Origin: UBA9620 sp965220695
GTDB lineage: Bacteria; Acidobacteriota; Vicinamibacteria; Vicinamibacterales; UBA8438
Direction of reading: 5' to 3'
DNA: 64,000 nt
Assembly (NCBI GenBank): GCA_965220695.1
Contig: OZ244838.1
Location: 5,642,001-5,706,000, forward strand
Under the pieces are notes generated by a model. The model did not search any database and was not told where the DNA came from. It saw nothing but the letters and a program-made list of their open reading frames with translations. This document shows, piece after piece, positions 16,976 to 23,983 of the stretch (its first letter is position 1; every line of letters begins with the position of its first letter). A program made the translations under genes and the position numbers.

Positions 16976-17678
16976 GCGCCCGCACGTCGCTGGCGCCCAA
17001 CTGACGCAGCACCCGGGCGCAGGCGTCCAGCGTGGCGCCAGTGGTCGCGACGTCATCGACCAGCACGACCCGGGTACCCTCGACCGACACCGGCCGGCGC
17101 CGGATGAGGCTGCGGGCGGGTGCGAACGCTCCGCGGACGTTGGCCGCACGGTCCGCGGCTGGCAGCGCCATTTGCGGTGGCGTGGCACGCGTGCGCCGCA
17201 GCGCGCCGACCACCGGCGGCCCGAGGCGCGCCGCGAGTTCCGTCGCCTGATTGAACCCGCGTGAACGCCGCCGCATGGCGTGTAGCGGAACCGGGACCAC
17301 ACAGTCGGCATCGGCCAGCAGATCTCCACCGCATGTTCGCATCAGGGCGCCGAGGGGACGTGCCAGCGTATGGCGCCGATCGTACTTGAACAGGTGCACG
17401 ATCCGTCGCCACGCGCCGTCGTAGGGACCCACCGCCCGGCCTCGGCTGATCGGTGACGGCCGCCGGCAGGGCGGACAGTATACCGAGAGGTGAGTCGTGG
17501 CGCCCGGTGGCACGGGGGTGCCGCACCGATCGCACACCGGGGGCGTCAATCGGGGCAGCCCGCGCCAGCAGGCTGCGCAAACCGGACCGCGCGTGGGACG
17601 GTCGAGCAGCGTTGCACACACCGCGCACACGGGAGCCAGCAGTACCGCCAACAGCGAGTCGAGGCCGTCGCGCGCCAC
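16938..17678 (-). CDS. comF: ComF-family phosphoribosyltransferase-like protein
   Basis: This 246-residue protein has N-terminal zinc-ribbon cysteine pairs (CAVC, CAAC, CDRC, CPPC) followed by a type I phosphoribosyltransferase domain. The PRPP loop is VVLVDDVATTGATL, and HLFKYDRRHTLARPLG and PVPLHAMRRRSRGFNQATELA are family motifs. ComF is required for DNA uptake in competent bacteria, and DprA is also encoded in this window. The start is placed at GTG 17678, which gives the usual family N-terminus; the open frame continues upstream into rsfS. It is the last gene of the rplU-rpmA-obgE-nadD-rsfS run. Confidence 0.88.
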   Translation of the reverse strand: MARDGLDSLLAVLLAPVCAVCATLLDRPTRGPVCAACWRGLPRLTPPVCDRCGTPVPPGATTHLSVYCPPCRRPSPISRGRAVGPYDGAWRRIVHLFKYDRRHTLARPLGALMRTCGGDLLADADCVVPVPLHAMRRRSRGFNQATELAARLGPPVVGALRRTRATPPQMALPAADRAANVRGAFAPARSLIRRRPVSVEGTRVVLVDDVATTGATLDACARVLRQLGASDVRALTLARVARRQSS

Positions 17679-17769
17679 GACCGGGAAGGGAGATACGGGG
17701 GCGGTCGCGGCGTCGGCGCCGGAAGCCCCGGGCGTGACGCCGACGCCGCCGGCAGTCCCTGACCGACCG

Positions 17770-18141
17770 CTACACCTCGATTCGGATCGCGTTGCCCCAG
17801 AGTCGTTCGAGGGAGTAGAAGTCTCGGGTTTCGGGTGAGAACACATGAACGATGAAATCGAAGCAGTCGATCAATACCCAGTCGGTGCCGGTGCCCTCGA
17901 TCAGGACCGGTCGGCTGCCGATATGTTTGAGGCGAACCTCGAGTCCCTCGACAATCGCGTTGACCTGCCGGTGGCTGCGGCCCGAGCAGATCACGAAGTA
18001 GTCCGTGAAGGCGTCGGCCTGGCGCAGATCGAGGACCACCAGATCTTCCGCCTTCTTGTCCCGGGCCGCATCGATGACCTGCTCGAGCGTCTCGCCAAGA
18101 GGGGCCGGGAGCGCGTGCGGAACGCGCTGGGTATCAGTCAT
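17770..18141 (-). CDS. rsfS: Ribosome silencing factor RsfS
   Basis: RsfS (123 residues) binds ribosomal protein uL14 and blocks subunit joining under starvation. Typical motifs are present: KKAEDLVVLDLR, FTDYFVICSGRSHRQVNAI, IEGTGTDWVLIDCFDFIVHVF and FYSLERLWG. It overlaps the nadD stop by 8 bp, the usual nadD-rsfS pairing. Confidence 0.96.
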   Translation of the reverse strand: MTDTQRVPHALPAPLGETLEQVIDAARDKKAEDLVVLDLRQADAFTDYFVICSGRSHRQVNAIVEGLEVRLKHIGSRPVLIEGTGTDWVLIDCFDFIVHVFSPETRDFYSLERLWGNAIRIEV

Positions 18142-18823
18142 GCAAGCTCGCTGCCGGAATCGGCCGGTAGAGCCGATGGTTGCTGATGTAGGCGGCGACC
18201 GCAGCCGGGACCAGACCGGCGATCGGCGTACCGCTGGCGAGGGTTCGGCGCACCAGCGTCGACGAGATCGCCGGGGTCGGCGCGTCGAGCAGCCAGACGG
18301 CTGGTGCAGACTCCAGGTCCGAGTCGAGGGGCCAGTGGCCGCCGGTCGCCATCCGCATCCGGGCTCGCAGGTCCGGCAGACCCTCAAGGAGCTTCGAGAG
18401 CGGGTGTTGCGGACGAGCCACCACGACGAAATGCGCCTGACCGAGCACGGCCGGATAGTTGTGCCAGGTGGCAATGTCTGCGAACGCATCGGCGCCGACG
18501 ATGAAGAACAATCGCGTACGCCGATATCCCCGTGTCCGAAGGCGGTCGAGCGTGACTGAGGTGTACGACGGTCCGTCCGCGCGCAACTCGAGGTCGCACG
18601 GCGCGAGACCGGCATGGCCGTTGGCGGCAAGTCGCACCATCGCGAGCCGGTCGGCGTCGCGAGCGCCGGCCGAAACGGTCCGGTGCGGCGACACACGTGA
18701 CGGGAGCAGCAGGATCTTATCCAGTGCAAAATGCCGCTGCGCCGCGTCTGCGGTGGCGAGGTGGCCCAGGTGAATCGGGTCGAAGCGTCCGCCGAGGACC
18801 CCGAGACGCCCGTCTACCGTCAT
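18134..18823 (-). CDS. nadD: Nicotinate-nucleotide adenylyltransferase
   Basis: NadD (229 residues) adenylates nicotinate mononucleotide in NAD synthesis. The nucleotidyltransferase motif is GGRFDPIHLGHL near residue 11, and the C-terminal motif reads ISSTLVRRTL (usually ISST.IR). The pattern FIVGADAFADIATWHNY is also typical. Start and stop overlap both neighbours: ATGA with obgE, and 8 bp with rsfS. Confidence 0.95.
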   Translation of the reverse strand: MTVDGRLGVLGGRFDPIHLGHLATADAAQRHFALDKILLLPSRVSPHRTVSAGARDADRLAMVRLAANGHAGLAPCDLELRADGPSYTSVTLDRLRTRGYRRTRLFFIVGADAFADIATWHNYPAVLGQAHFVVVARPQHPLSKLLEGLPDLRARMRMATGGHWPLDSDLESAPAVWLLDAPTPAISSTLVRRTLASGTPIAGLVPAAVAAYISNHRLYRPIPAASLHD

Positions 18824-19896
18824 TCCGGTCTCGTGGTGTGCGAGTCGTCGTCCGGCAGCGCCGTGGCGGCAGTCCGAAAGGCGGTCCAGACGGCCTCTAG
18901 CAACGGAGTGACGCCCTGCCCCGTGACCGCCGACACCGCGTGCATCTCCATGCCGAGGGCGGCCGCGTGTCGCCGAAGCCGTTCGAGACGGTCAGGTTCG
19001 TCGAGGGCATCGACCTTGTTCGCCGCGACGATCTGCTGCTTGCGCGCCAGCGATCCCGCTGTCGCGCCGTCGCCGGCGTCGCCCCGGAACAAGGCGAGTT
19101 CGCGGCGGATGGTTTCGAAGTCCTCGATCGGGTCCCGCCCCGTGCCGGACGAGACGTCGACGAGATGCACCAGCACCCGGGTGCGTTCGAGGTGGCCCAG
19201 AAACCGGTCTCCGAGCCCGTGGCCGTCATGCGCGCCTTCGATAAGGCCGGGCACGTCCGCCACGACGAAGCTCCGGTCGTCGCTCAGGCCGACCACTCCG
19301 AGGTTTGGACTCAGCGTGGTGAACGGATAGTTCGCGATTCGCGGACGGGCCGCCGAGATGCGGGCAATCAATGTCGACTTGCCCACGTTGGGATAGCCGA
19401 CCAGCCCCACGTCGGCGAGTAGCTTGAGTTTGAGGCAGAGGTGTCGTATCTCACCCTGGTGCCCAGGTTCGGTTCGTCGCGGGGCCTGGTTGGTGGGGCT
19501 GGCGAAATGCTGATTGCCGCGCCCGCCGCGCCCGCCGCGGGCCACGGCGACCCGCTGGCCCTCCTCACGGAGGTCGGCGATCTGCACCAGAGCGTCATCC
19601 ACGTGCTCATAGGCGACGGTTCCCGGCGGGACATCGAGTTCGAGGTCCCGCCCGTCCCGACCGGTACGGTTCGACCCCTCGCCGTGCGCGCCGCGGGTGG
19701 CCTTGAAGGCGGGGTGGAACCGGAACGCCACGAGGGTGTTGACGTGGGGGGTCGCCTTCAGGAATACGGTCCCGCCACGGCCGCCGTCACCGCCATCAGG
19801 TCCACCACGCGGCGCCGACTTTTCGCGGTGAAAGCTCAGACATCCCCGGCCGCCGTCGCCAGCGGTGACGTGGATGTCGACTTCGTCGACGAACAT
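18820..19896 (-). CDS. obgE: Obg family GTPase
   Basis: This essential large-subunit-assembly GTPase has 358 residues from the canonical start at 19896. The Gly-rich Obg fold (TAGDGGRGCLSFHREK, GGDGGRGG) is followed by a G domain with G1 GYPNVGKSTL, G3 DVPGLIEGA and G4 NKVD. The gene has an unusual 5' end: a 60-bp tandem duplication repeats the start, so a second in-frame ATG at 19956 with the near-identical peptide MFVGEVDNHVTAG lies upstream. A third ATG at 20013 lies inside a repeat element. No strong Shine-Dalgarno precedes either copy, so the real start is undecided. Confidence 0.95.
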   Translation of the reverse strand: MFVDEVDIHVTAGDGGRGCLSFHREKSAPRGGPDGGDGGRGGTVFLKATPHVNTLVAFRFHPAFKATRGAHGEGSNRTGRDGRDLELDVPPGTVAYEHVDDALVQIADLREEGQRVAVARGGRGGRGNQHFASPTNQAPRRTEPGHQGEIRHLCLKLKLLADVGLVGYPNVGKSTLIARISAARPRIANYPFTTLSPNLGVVGLSDDRSFVVADVPGLIEGAHDGHGLGDRFLGHLERTRVLVHLVDVSSGTGRDPIEDFETIRRELALFRGDAGDGATAGSLARKQQIVAANKVDALDEPDRLERLRRHAAALGMEMHAVSAVTGQGVTPLLEAVWTAFRTAATALPDDDSHTTRPE

Positions 19897-19980
19897 GCTT
19901 GCTTGATCGGGTGGAGTGCCAGCAGTGACGTGATTGTCGACTTCGCCGACGAACATGCCTGCTTGATCGGGTGGAGTGCC
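19861..19980. repeat. 60-bp tandem duplication over the obgE translation start
   Basis: Bases 19861-19920 and 19921-19980 are two head-to-tail copies differing at only a few positions. Each contains, on the minus strand, an ATG followed by the first eleven Obg codons, preceded by codons for GTPPDQA. Because 60 is a multiple of three, both starts are in frame. The repeat stops 2 bp before the CTAG end of the repeat element at 19983. Confidence 0.9.
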
Positions 19981-19982
19981 AG

Positions 19983-20147
19983 CTAGCAGCCCGTGGCAAA
20001 AGCCCCGCTGCATTCGATCGGCGCTGCATCCCGCTGATCTGCGTTGTTCATCGGTCGCATACTGCCGGTATGCTCCCTTTTCTCGCCTTGCTCAGCGGGC
20101 GCATCGCCGATCTCGGTGCAACGCGGGGTTCTACCACGGGCTGCTAG
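19983..20147. repeat. CTAG-terminated MITE-like element, copy E1
   Basis: This 165-bp element lies between obgE and rpmA. Its left end, CTAGCAGCCCGTGG then CAAAAGCCCCGC, is type L. Its right end, read in reverse, is CTAGCAGCCCGTGG then TAGAACCCCGC, type R, followed by a conserved stretch containing ATCGGCGATGCG. The right-hand CTAG supplies the rpmA stop codon. No coding capacity is seen. Confidence 0.85.
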
Positions 20148-20404
20148 TCCTGGAGCGGCAGCACGCTGATGGTCCGTCCGCGCGAGCCGTGGTCCTCAAA
20201 TCGAACCTGCCCGCCGATTTTCGCGAACAACGTGTCGTCCTTGCCGAGACCAACGTTCAGACCGGGGCGGAAACGCTGACCGCGCTGGCGTACGAGGATG
20301 GCCCCGCCGGTGACGATGTTGCCGTCGAACCGCTTGACGCCAAGCCGCTGCGCGTTGCTGTCACGTCCGTTCCGTGAACTGCCCTGTCCCTTCTTGTGTG
20401 CCAT
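20144..20404 (-). CDS. rpmA: 50S ribosomal protein bL27
   Basis: bL27 (86 residues) has the characteristic N-terminus MAHKKGQGSSRNGRDSNAQRLGVK, whose tail reaches the peptidyl-transferase centre, and the GGAILVRQRG core. No cleavable extension as in Firmicutes is present. Its TAG stop is contributed by the CTAG end of repeat copy E1, so the last residues (VLPLQD) may have been altered by the insertion. Confidence 0.98.
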   Translation of the reverse strand: MAHKKGQGSSRNGRDSNAQRLGVKRFDGNIVTGGAILVRQRGQRFRPGLNVGLGKDDTLFAKIGGQVRFEDHGSRGRTISVLPLQD

Positions 20405-20417
20405 GACCGCCTCAACC

Positions 20418-20741
20418 TCAATGCGCCGCGGTGGCGATGTCGGTGATCCTGACCCGGGTCAGGTCGCTCCGGTGCCCCCGAACCCGCCGCATGCCCTTGC
20501 GCCGCTTGTTCCGGTAGACACGGATCTTCGGGCCTCGATGATGTGTGTCGACGACCCCGACGACACGTGCGCCGCTGACGGTCGGACTCCCGGTCACCAC
20601 CGAGCCGTCGTCCAGACTGACCAGCAGCACTTCGTCGAAGGTGACCTCCGCCCCTGCATCCGCAGGCAGTCGGTCGAGATCGATGTGTAAACCCGGTTCC
20701 ACTCTGACTTGGTGACCGGACGCTTGAATGATCGCGAACAC
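20418..20741 (-). CDS. rplU: 50S ribosomal protein bL21
   Basis: bL21 (107 residues) starts at GTG 20741, preceded by a good Shine-Dalgarno (GGAAGGGACAGG). Family features are the N-terminal FAIIQASGHQVRV and the C-terminal KRRKGMRRVRGHRSDLTRVRIT. It lies 13 bp upstream of rpmA, the normal pairing. Its leader contains repeat copy E2. Confidence 0.97.
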   Translation of the reverse strand: MFAIIQASGHQVRVEPGLHIDLDRLPADAGAEVTFDEVLLVSLDDGSVVTGSPTVSGARVVGVVDTHHRGPKIRVYRNKRRKGMRRVRGHRSDLTRVRITDIATAAH

Positions 20742-20756
20742 GATCCTGTCCCTTCC

Positions 20757-20890
20757 CTGGCAGCCGGTGGCACACGCCCCGCTGCATTCGGTCGGCGGTA
20801 CATCCCGCCGGAATTCTCTCTCTTCTCGCCTTGCTCGCCGGGCCCATCGCCGAACCAGGTGCGGCGCGAGGTTCTGCCACGGGCTGTCAG
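20757..20890. repeat. CTAG-type MITE-like element, diverged copy E2
   Basis: This 134-bp copy lies in the rplU leader. The L-type left end reads CTGGCAGCCGGTGG, then ACGCCCCGCTGCATTCGG. The R-type right end reads GGTTCTGCCACGGGCTGTCAG. Both CTAG termini have decayed (CTGG and TCAG), and the copy is shorter than E1, so it looks older. Confidence 0.7.
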
Positions 20891-20960
20891 GTGCGTTATT
20901 CCAGAGACCGATGGGGGCGATTCGCACGAGTCACCCCCCGCCGTGCAAGCCCACAAGCGT

Positions 20961-20974
20961 ACCCCCGCGGGGGT
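20961..20974. terminator. GC-rich 14-bp palindrome, possible weak terminator
   Basis: ACCCCCGCGGGGGT lies between the lipoprotein gene (stop at 20998) and rplU on the minus strand. No U-run follows, so termination is uncertain. Confidence 0.25.
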
Positions 20975-20997
20975 CGATCTGTAAAGTGGACGGACGG

Positions 20998-21819
20998 CTA
21001 TCTCAGCAGCGTCCGTGTGCCCCGGATGCTCTGCGTGCTGAACGCGCCGAGCACCGACGGCAGCAGCCGGTCCATCAGTTCGAAGTAGGACGACAGCGCC
21101 GGCGTGTTCTGACTCACGTCGTACAGAATCTCCTCACGGTGCCGTTCGGTGTAGACCGTGGCCCCGGTCTCGCCGTCGATGAAGATGAATTTCGGACTGA
21201 GCACGAATCCGCGCCGGTCGCGATAGGTCCGGACCGGTGCGGTCCGGCGCCGGCCGAAGGAATCGTACACTTCCCGTTCAGACGTCACCATTCCAGACCG
21301 CTGGTGCGGAGAAAAATAGACGGTGCCGGTGAGGATGAGCGGATTCTGGTACTCCTCGCCGAGGTCACGCCAGAAGCCGATGTTGGCGAAGATCGGCTCG
21401 TACGCTTCCAGTTCCTCCTCCGTCATGCGATCGTCCACCCCCAACTGGTCCGATTCCTCGTCCGGATCGGTGGCGGCCCGGTCGTTCTCAACGGCGGCGA
21501 AGCCGTCCGGCACCGCGGGCGCGTCGCGCTCCGCTCCGCCGAGTTGATCGTCGGCGATCTCCAGCAGGGGCATCACGTCGGCGTCGATCACCTCGAGCTC
21601 GGAGTTCCTGCGCAGTTGACTGCGCAACAGCCGGGCCGTTTCGATGTTCGCATCGACATCTTCCGACCCCCCCGAGATGAATCCCGCGATCAGCACGCGC
21701 TGAAATTTCGAGATGTCGAGCTTCGGGGTCAGTTGGGTCTCGATCGGTACTTCGTAGATGGTGGTGCAGCCGGCGAGCAGGGCCACACAGGCGAGACTAT
21801 TGAGAGTTTTGGCTGACAC
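20998..21819 (-). CDS. Lipoprotein of unknown function
   Basis: This 273-residue protein has a clear lipobox (ACVALLAGC at about 10-18). No enzymatic motif is recognised. The segment FQRVLIAGFISGGSEDVDANIETARLLRSQLR resembles the N-terminal part of periplasmic proteins that combine a Rossmann-like half with a long acidic insert (residues 95-140). The end is beta-rich (FVLSPKFIFIDGETGATVYTERHREEILYD). It overlaps the TPR gene by 23 bp, so both are co-translated and may form an envelope pair. Confidence 0.8.
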   Translation of the reverse strand: MSAKTLNSLACVALLAGCTTIYEVPIETQLTPKLDISKFQRVLIAGFISGGSEDVDANIETARLLRSQLRRNSELEVIDADVMPLLEIADDQLGGAERDAPAVPDGFAAVENDRAATDPDEESDQLGVDDRMTEEELEAYEPIFANIGFWRDLGEEYQNPLILTGTVYFSPHQRSGMVTSEREVYDSFGRRRTAPVRTYRDRRGFVLSPKFIFIDGETGATVYTERHREEILYDVSQNTPALSSYFELMDRLLPSVLGAFSTQSIRGTRTLLR

Positions 21820-22150
21820 GGTCGCTCACTTCCAGGAATAGGTCGTAGTTCTGTTCGATGATCAGGTTGCCCGGGTCGAGATCGAGCGCCGTTTCGTAGG
21901 CCTCGCGTGCTTCCTCGATCCGCCCTTCCTGTTCAAGTCCGATGCCGAGATTGTTCCAGGCGGGCGCGTAGGTGGGGTCGTTTTCGACCGCCCGCTCCCA
22001 CCGGTAGATGGCTTCCTTCCAGAGACCGCGACGGGCGACTTCGATGCCGAATGCGACCTGCGCCTGTGCGTCCGAGCGGGAATCGGCATAGGCAGCCGCG
22101 TTTCCAAGCACCAGGACGAACGCCAGGGCGGCCACCGAGTGACGACTCAT
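21797..22150 (-). CDS. Exported tetratricopeptide-repeat protein
   Basis: This 117-residue protein has a Sec signal peptide (AALAFVLVLGNAAAYA) and two TPR units (WKEAIYRWERAVENDPTYAPAWNNLG and GRIEEAREAYETALDLDPGN). The ATG at 22150 follows GGGGAAG at good spacing; longer upstream readings lack a signal. It is a probable periplasmic scaffold for the downstream lipoprotein, by position only. Confidence 0.85.
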   Translation of the reverse strand: MSRHSVAALAFVLVLGNAAAYADSRSDAQAQVAFGIEVARRGLWKEAIYRWERAVENDPTYAPAWNNLGIGLEQEGRIEEAREAYETALDLDPGNLIIEQNYDLFLEVSDRVSQNSQ

Positions 22151-22488
22151 GAATCTTCCCCTTGCCACTATAGCCAGACCGCGGCTGGATATGCAAGTGG
22201 AACGCCATGGCGGGGGTCTTGCCTGAGCGCACCGCGTCGGAGCCGCCACTGGCTTGGCGGTATAATCGCGTCAGGTCGGGCACTCCGGTTGCGCGCCGGT
22301 TCGCGGTCGGGTGCCGTCGTGGGAACTACCTGTCTCCGATTCCCGCCTCCGTGCGCCAGCCGCATGAGATCCGAGCGGTGCGGTGCGACTCCGGCCCGTG
22401 TCCAGTCTTCGCACTGCGCCCGACAAGCAGGGTGCCGGTGCAGGCCGCAGGCGGCCGCCAATGCCCCGTTGCGTGGTAAGGAGCGAGC
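22151..22488. other. 338-bp interval between the TPR gene and dprA
   Basis: No protein gene is supported. It contains a good TATAAT (22261-22266) without a matching -35 and a possible structured RNA, listed separately. The dprA ribosome-binding site AAGGAG lies at its end. Confidence 0.6.
22273..22430 (+). ncRNA. Possible structured RNA upstream of dprA
   Basis: Downstream of TATAAT (22261-22266), GTCGGGC (22275-22281) can pair with GCCCGAC (22418-22424). Inner hairpins GGGAA/TTCCC (22321-22325 with 22340-22344) and CCGCA/TGCGG (22360-22364 with 22379-22383) are possible. Overall size and a long closed stem would suit a 6S-like RNA or a dprA leader. No sequence signature of 6S, SRP or RNase P RNA is seen, so this is a folding-based guess. 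Confidence 0.25.
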
Positions 22489-23562
22489 ATGACGACGGTG
22501 GAGTGGGCCGCGTTGGGCGTGTTGTGCTGGAAGGGTGGTGGCCGTACCGCCATCGGCCGCTGGCTCGTCGAGCAGGGCGGGGCGTGGCGCGCCGCGGGAG
22601 GCACGCAGCACGGTCTCGAAGCGGTCGTCGCCGCGATCGACCCGCGTCTGGCGGCGCCGCGGCGTCTGAACGACGCGCGAGCCGCCGGACAGGCGGCGGT
22701 GGCAGCGGCGCGGGCGGCCGATCTGACCGTCCTGCCGTGGCCGGATCCCCGCTATCCGACGTGGCTGTCGGAGATTCCCGACCCTCCGCCAGTGTTGTGG
22801 CTGCGAGGCGACCCGGCTGCGCTGGAGACGCGGGCGGTGGCTGTCGTCGGGTCGCGCGCCGGCTCTCCGTACGCTCGCGACGTGGCCCGTGAGCTGGGGT
22901 CCGGGTTGGCCTCGCGCGGCGTCACGGTGGTGAGCGGGCTGGCTCGAGGCGTGGATGCGGCGGCGCATCAGGGGGCGTTGGCGGTCGATGGCTGCACCGT
23001 CGCCGTACTGGGCTCCGCAGTCGACATCGTGTACCCGCCCGAGCACACCGGGCTGGCATCCGAGATCGTCCGGCGCGGCGCGTTGGTGAGCGAGCTGCTT
23101 CCGGGAACTACGCCGCGGCCGGCTCATTTTCCCAGACGCAATCGGCTCATCAGCGGTCTGTCGCGTGCAGTGGTGGTGGTCGAGGCGTCGGAACGCAGCG
23201 GGTCCCTGATCACGGCTCGGCTGGCGGCCGAACAGGGGCGCGAGGTGATGGCGGTGCCGGGCAACGTGCTGTCAGGCCGGAACCGTGGCGCCCACGCGCT
23301 GTTGAAAGATGGCGCCAAGCTTGTGGAGGATGTGGACGATATTCTGGACGAGATCCAGATGGGCGGCGGATGCGGTCCGGCGTCGAGCGACGCCGCGATC
23401 GATCCGGTGCTGCGGCTGCTGGTCCGGGGCGACAGCTACGACCTCGACCAGTTGATCGCCCTGTCGGGTCTCGACGGGCCCACGTTGCTGCCTCTCCTGC
23501 TCGATCTGGAGCTGAATGGCCATGTCCGGCGCGGTGACGGCGGACGGTTCAGCCGGGTCTAG
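22489..23562 (+). CDS. dprA: DNA-processing protein DprA
   Basis: DprA (357 residues) loads RecA on incoming single-stranded DNA during transformation. The Rossmann-like core shows AVVGSRAGSPYARDVARELG, VVSGLARGVDAAAHQGAL, the PRPAHFPRRNRLISGLS motif, VVEASERSGSLITARLAAEQGREVMAVPGN and GAHALLKDGAKLVED. The C-terminal 70 residues form a winged-helix-like domain. The start ATG follows AAGGAG. The TAG stop is part of the CTAG end of repeat copy E3. It heads the topA-trmFO-xerC run, a conserved order. Confidence 0.95.
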   Translation: MTTVEWAALGVLCWKGGGRTAIGRWLVEQGGAWRAAGGTQHGLEAVVAAIDPRLAAPRRLNDARAAGQAAVAAARAADLTVLPWPDPRYPTWLSEIPDPPPVLWLRGDPAALETRAVAVVGSRAGSPYARDVARELGSGLASRGVTVVSGLARGVDAAAHQGALAVDGCTVAVLGSAVDIVYPPEHTGLASEIVRRGALVSELLPGTTPRPAHFPRRNRLISGLSRAVVVVEASERSGSLITARLAAEQGREVMAVPGNVLSGRNRGAHALLKDGAKLVEDVDDILDEIQMGGGCGPASSDAAIDPVLRLLVRGDSYDLDQLIALSGLDGPTLLPLLLDLELNGHVRRGDGGRFSRV

Positions 23563-23828
23563 GAGCCCGTGGTGAAAGCCCGCGTTGCACCGAGATCGGC
23601 GATGCGCCCGCTGAGCAAGACCTGTAGGGGCAACCCTTGTGGTTGCCCTGTTCGTCAGCCGGAACAACGCACAGCAGCAGAATTCAGCGTGAAACCGCAG
23701 AATTCAGCATGGCGCAGCGGGATGCAACGTCGATCCGCAGATGTCCGCGCGGATCGGCGGGTTTCAGCGTGAAACAGCAGAATTCCGCGGGGATCGAATG
23801 CAGCGGGGCTTTTGCCACGGGCTCCTAG
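23559..23828. repeat. CTAG-terminated MITE-like element, copy E3
   Basis: This 270-bp element has a left (R-type) end CTAGGAGCCCGTGG then TGAAAGCC, and a right (L-type) end that in reverse reads CTAGGAGCCCGTGG then CAAAAGCCCC. Both ends carry G where copy E1 has C at base 5. Inside are one copy of a 34-bp palindromic unit (GGGGCAACC...GGTTGCCC, about 23624-23657) and several short CAGAATTC-containing repeats. The left CTAG gives dprA its stop. The remaining 155 bp before topA (23829-23983) hold no gene. Confidence 0.88.
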
Positions 23829-23983
23829 CAGCCGGCGGCACACGCCCGGCGGTGTTGCACGGCGAGCGTCGAGCCGCTGCACGTTGTCACGGGAAGGATG
23901 GTAGGGTAGATCCGTGGCGCCGGGCGACCGGCGCGTGGCGATCAACGGGACTGAAGGTCCCACAGGTATCAGGACAGTTCCCC

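Noticed and set aside
19983..20147. Insertion sequence with transposase
   Set aside because: The element has no coding capacity, and no transposase gene occurs in the window.
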